Assembly: GCF_900100275.1 (NCBI RefSeq)
Contig: NZ_FNET01000016.1
Coordinates: 62,001-126,000, forward strand
Source: Lentzea albidocapillata subsp. violacea
Lineage (GTDB): Bacteria; Actinomycetota; Actinomycetes; Mycobacteriales; Pseudonocardiaceae
Direction: 5' to 3'
DNA length: 64,000 nucleotides
Position numbers and translations under genes: made by a program. Under the pieces are notes generated by a model. It was not told the origin of the DNA. It saw nothing but the letters and a program-made list of their open reading frames with translations, and did no database searches. Shown piece by piece: positions 62,181 through 64,000 of the stretch (position 1 is the first letter of the stretch; each line of letters begins with the position of its first letter).

Positions 62181-62848
62181 GCGTCCGGGTCATCGTCGCC
62201 GACGACCAGGAGATCGTCCGCACAGGACTCTCGATGATCCTCGACGCCCAGCCGGACATCGAGGTCGTCGGCCAGGCGCCGGACGGACTGCAGGCCGTGG
62301 AACTGGCCCGCCGGCTGCGGCCGGACGTGTGCCTCTTCGACATCCGCATGCCCGGAATCGACGGCATCGAGGCCACTCGCCTGCTCGCCGGGCCCGGCGT
62401 CGCCGACCCGCCGGCCGTCGTCGTGATCACCACGTTCGACCTCGACGAGTACGTCTACGCCGCACTGCGCGCGGGCGCCAGGGGTTTCCTGCTCAAGGAC
62501 GCCGGCGCGGCACTGCTCGCCCAGGCCGTCCACGCCGCGGCCTCCGGCGACGCCCTGATCGCCCCCAGCGTCACGGCTCGGTTGATCGAGGCTTTCGCGG
62601 ACACCGGGCCCGCCGGCCGCGCCGGGCAGCCGATCGATCCGCTCACCGAACGGGAGGAGCAGGTCCTCGCCGCCGTCGCGGGCGGGCGTACCAACAGCGA
62701 GGTCGCCAAGGACCTCCACATCGCGCTCAGCACCGTCAAGAGCCACATCGCCAGCCTGATGGCCAAGATCGGTGCCAGGAACCGGGTCGAGATCGCCATC
62801 TGGGCCTACGAGACCAAGCGCGTCCGGAGTGGACTCCGGCGCCAGTAG
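62177..62848 (+). CDS. LuxR/NarL-family response regulator
   Basis: A 223-residue regulator. The receiver domain has Asp9-Asp10, phospho-acceptor Asp55 (CLFDIRMPG), the Thr of VITTFD and the Lys of FLLKDAG. The LuxR-type helix-turn-helix is at about 150-212 (LTEREEQVLAAVAGG, STVKSHIASLMAKIG). ATG 62177 overlaps the kinase stop. Its targets are unknown; the DUF2306 gene downstream is a candidate. Confidence 0.93.
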   Translation: MSVRVIVADDQEIVRTGLSMILDAQPDIEVVGQAPDGLQAVELARRLRPDVCLFDIRMPGIDGIEATRLLAGPGVADPPAVVVITTFDLDEYVYAALRAGARGFLLKDAGAALLAQAVHAAASGDALIAPSVTARLIEAFADTGPAGRAGQPIDPLTEREEQVLAAVAGGRTNSEVAKDLHIALSTVKSHIASLMAKIGARNRVEIAIWAYETKRVRSGLRRQ

Positions 62849-62943
62849 CCGAAAGTACGACGAGCGGGTCGGACCATCGGCCGGGATGATCGCGGCCCTT
62901 GTGCCGATGAGCCGACACCGCCGCAGGCACCACGATCTGGCGT

Positions 62944-63615
62944 ATGGCCTCCTTCACCAAGCCGGACAAGCTCATCCCGGCCGCGATCATCCTGTTCAGC
63001 GTCATCCCGGTGCTCGGTGGCGCCCTCCGGCTGGCCGAGCTGGGCGGCGGCGCGGAGATCACACCGGACAACGCGCGGTTCTTCGCCTCACCGGTGCCCG
63101 TGGTGGTGCATGCCGTCACTGTCAGCGTGTACTCCGTCCTCGGTGCCTTCCAGTTCGCTCCCGGCTTACGCCGCCGCAGACCGGGATGGCACCGGGCGGC
63201 AGGACGACTTCTGGTCCTTTGTGGACTCATAGGAGCGCTGTCAGGTCTGTGGATGACCGTGTTCTACCCCAAACCCGCCGACGTGGGCACTCTTCTCACC
63301 GGCGTCCGGCTGGTGTTCGGCACGGCATGGGCGGTGTTCATCGTCCTCGGGTTCGCCGCCATCCGCCGCCGGGACGTCGCCGGGCACCGCGCCTGGATGA
63401 TCCGCGGTTTCGCGATCGGGCTCGGCGCCGGCACCCAGGCGGTGACGCTGACCGCGTGGCATGTGGCCGTCGGCGAGCCCGACCGGCTCAGCAACGCGTT
63501 GCTGATGCTCGCCGCCTGGCTCGTCAACCTCGCTGTCGCGGAGTGGATCATCCGCCGCCCGGCGTCGCCGACTCGTCCGGCCCGCGCCGGACTCGCGCTC
63601 AGGGAGACTCGATGA
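62944..63615 (+). CDS. DUF2306 family membrane protein
   Basis: A 223-residue protein with about six membrane segments (AAIILFSVIPVLGGAL and PVVVHAVTVSVYSVLGAFQF onward). The conserved pattern of DUF2306 is visible: a His in the second helix and RRRPGWHRAAGRL, then HRAWMIRGFAIG. The ATG at 62944 lies 95 nt after the response regulator. The next gene overlaps its stop (ATGA), so they are coupled. The function of the family is unknown. Confidence 0.85.
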   Translation: MASFTKPDKLIPAAIILFSVIPVLGGALRLAELGGGAEITPDNARFFASPVPVVVHAVTVSVYSVLGAFQFAPGLRRRRPGWHRAAGRLLVLCGLIGALSGLWMTVFYPKPADVGTLLTGVRLVFGTAWAVFIVLGFAAIRRRDVAGHRAWMIRGFAIGLGAGTQAVTLTAWHVAVGEPDRLSNALLMLAAWLVNLAVAEWIIRRPASPTRPARAGLALRETR

Positions 63616-64000
63616 AGGCAGTCGTCCAGGACCGGTACGGATCGCCGGACGTGCTGGAGTTCCGCGACGTGGAGCCGCCGGCGGCCTCCGGCAACGAGAT
63701 CCTCGTACGGGTGCACGCGGCCTCGGTCAACGCGTACGACTGGCACGTCATGCGCGGAGACCCCTACCTGGCCCGGCTCACCGGGGTCGGAGTCACCGCT
63801 CCGAGGAGGAAGATCCGCGGTCGCGACTTCGCGGGCAGGGTGGAGGCGGTGGGCAGGGACGTGCGGCGCTTCCGGCCCGGCGACGAGGTGTACGGCGACC
63901 TCGGTACCGCCGACGGAGCGTTCGCCGAGTACGTGTGCGTGTCCGAGGACCTCGTCGAGCCCAAGCCAGCCAACCTGACGTTCGAGCAGGCCGCCGCCGT
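63612..64000 (+). CDS. Zinc-type alcohol dehydrogenase/quinone oxidoreductase-like protein, 3' end beyond window
   Basis: The first 129 codons are present. They show the MDR-family N-terminal fold: MKAVVQDRYGSPDVLEFRDV, then VHAASVNAYDWHVMRG, GRDFAGRVEAVG and GDEVYGDLG. This GroES-like domain without the usual structural-zinc cysteines fits NAD(P)H quinone oxidoreductase-type enzymes. The ATG at 63612 overlaps the DUF2306 stop. Confidence 0.88.
   Translation, partial: MKAVVQDRYGSPDVLEFRDVEPPAASGNEILVRVHAASVNAYDWHVMRGDPYLARLTGVGVTAPRRKIRGRDFAGRVEAVGRDVRRFRPGDEVYGDLGTADGAFAEYVCVSEDLVEPKPANLTFEQAAA

Overview
The window is about 70% G+C and densely packed. Its genes are those of a filamentous actinomycete: AdnA/AdnB, PF04672 methyltransferases, an AfsR-like SARP, a SURF1 protein and many GTG starts. 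Gene order over two stretches resembles the mycobacterial runs Rv3202c-Rv3199c and Rv2236c-Rv2229c. I therefore infer Pseudonocardiales (Lentzea/Saccharothrix/Actinosynnema-like); this is recall of synteny, not a search. I saw no rRNA, tRNA, CRISPR array or insertion sequence.

Region 1 (1-10616) is one four-gene block present twice in tandem. In each copy a cytochrome P450 and a secreted alpha/beta hydrolase run leftwards, and a SAM methyltransferase (PF04672) and a PAS-GGDEF-EAL protein run rightwards from a shared intergenic region. Spacings are nearly the same in both copies. The cyclic-di-GMP domains look degenerate.

Region 2 (10660-34238) is a core chromosomal stretch. It holds adnA-adnB (helicase-nuclease), a DoxX-like protein, an M20 dipeptidase with a repeat-built N terminus, a two-TM K+ channel with an RCK domain, a ricin-type lectin, a DUF5666-like protein, an OmpR/histidine-kinase pair, three PF04228 zinc proteases, a DUF2207 protein, an active/inactive M16 pair and nudC.

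Region 3 (34227-41997) is a complete four-gene Wadjet-type (JetABCD, TIGR02677-TIGR02680) SMC defence operon. It sits directly against nudC, where mycobacteria have uvrD2. The JetD nuclease has substitutions at two expected Toprim acidic positions.

Region 4 (42070-48265) is a second core stretch: cobD, SURF1, an inserted HTH/PIN toxin-antitoxin pair, a low-molecular-weight phosphatase, cobC, a Nif3-like protein and a zinc-ribbon protein, ended by a strong terminator.

Region 5 (48282-53096) is an accessory patch. It holds a frameshifted propeller-like fragment, a frameshifted SUKH immunity gene, a decayed 244-bp copy of part of a nearby membrane-protein gene, an orphan Rhs C-terminal tip (pre-toxin, HINT, toxin) with its overlapping immunity gene, and a TetR/membrane-protein pair with paired operators.

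Region 6 (53277-60749) is the most unusual part. A SARP regulator is followed by a cluster of regularly spaced heptamers, then by three secreted proteins that share exactly seven ~37-residue propeller repeats. One is propeller only, one is propeller plus a GH19-like enzyme, and one is a CHAP amidase plus propeller. An NlpC/P60-like protein follows. I read this as a SARP-controlled set of wall-targeting secreted hydrolases.

Region 7 (61038-64000) has a NarL-type two-component pair, a DUF2306 membrane protein and the start of a zinc-type alcohol dehydrogenase.
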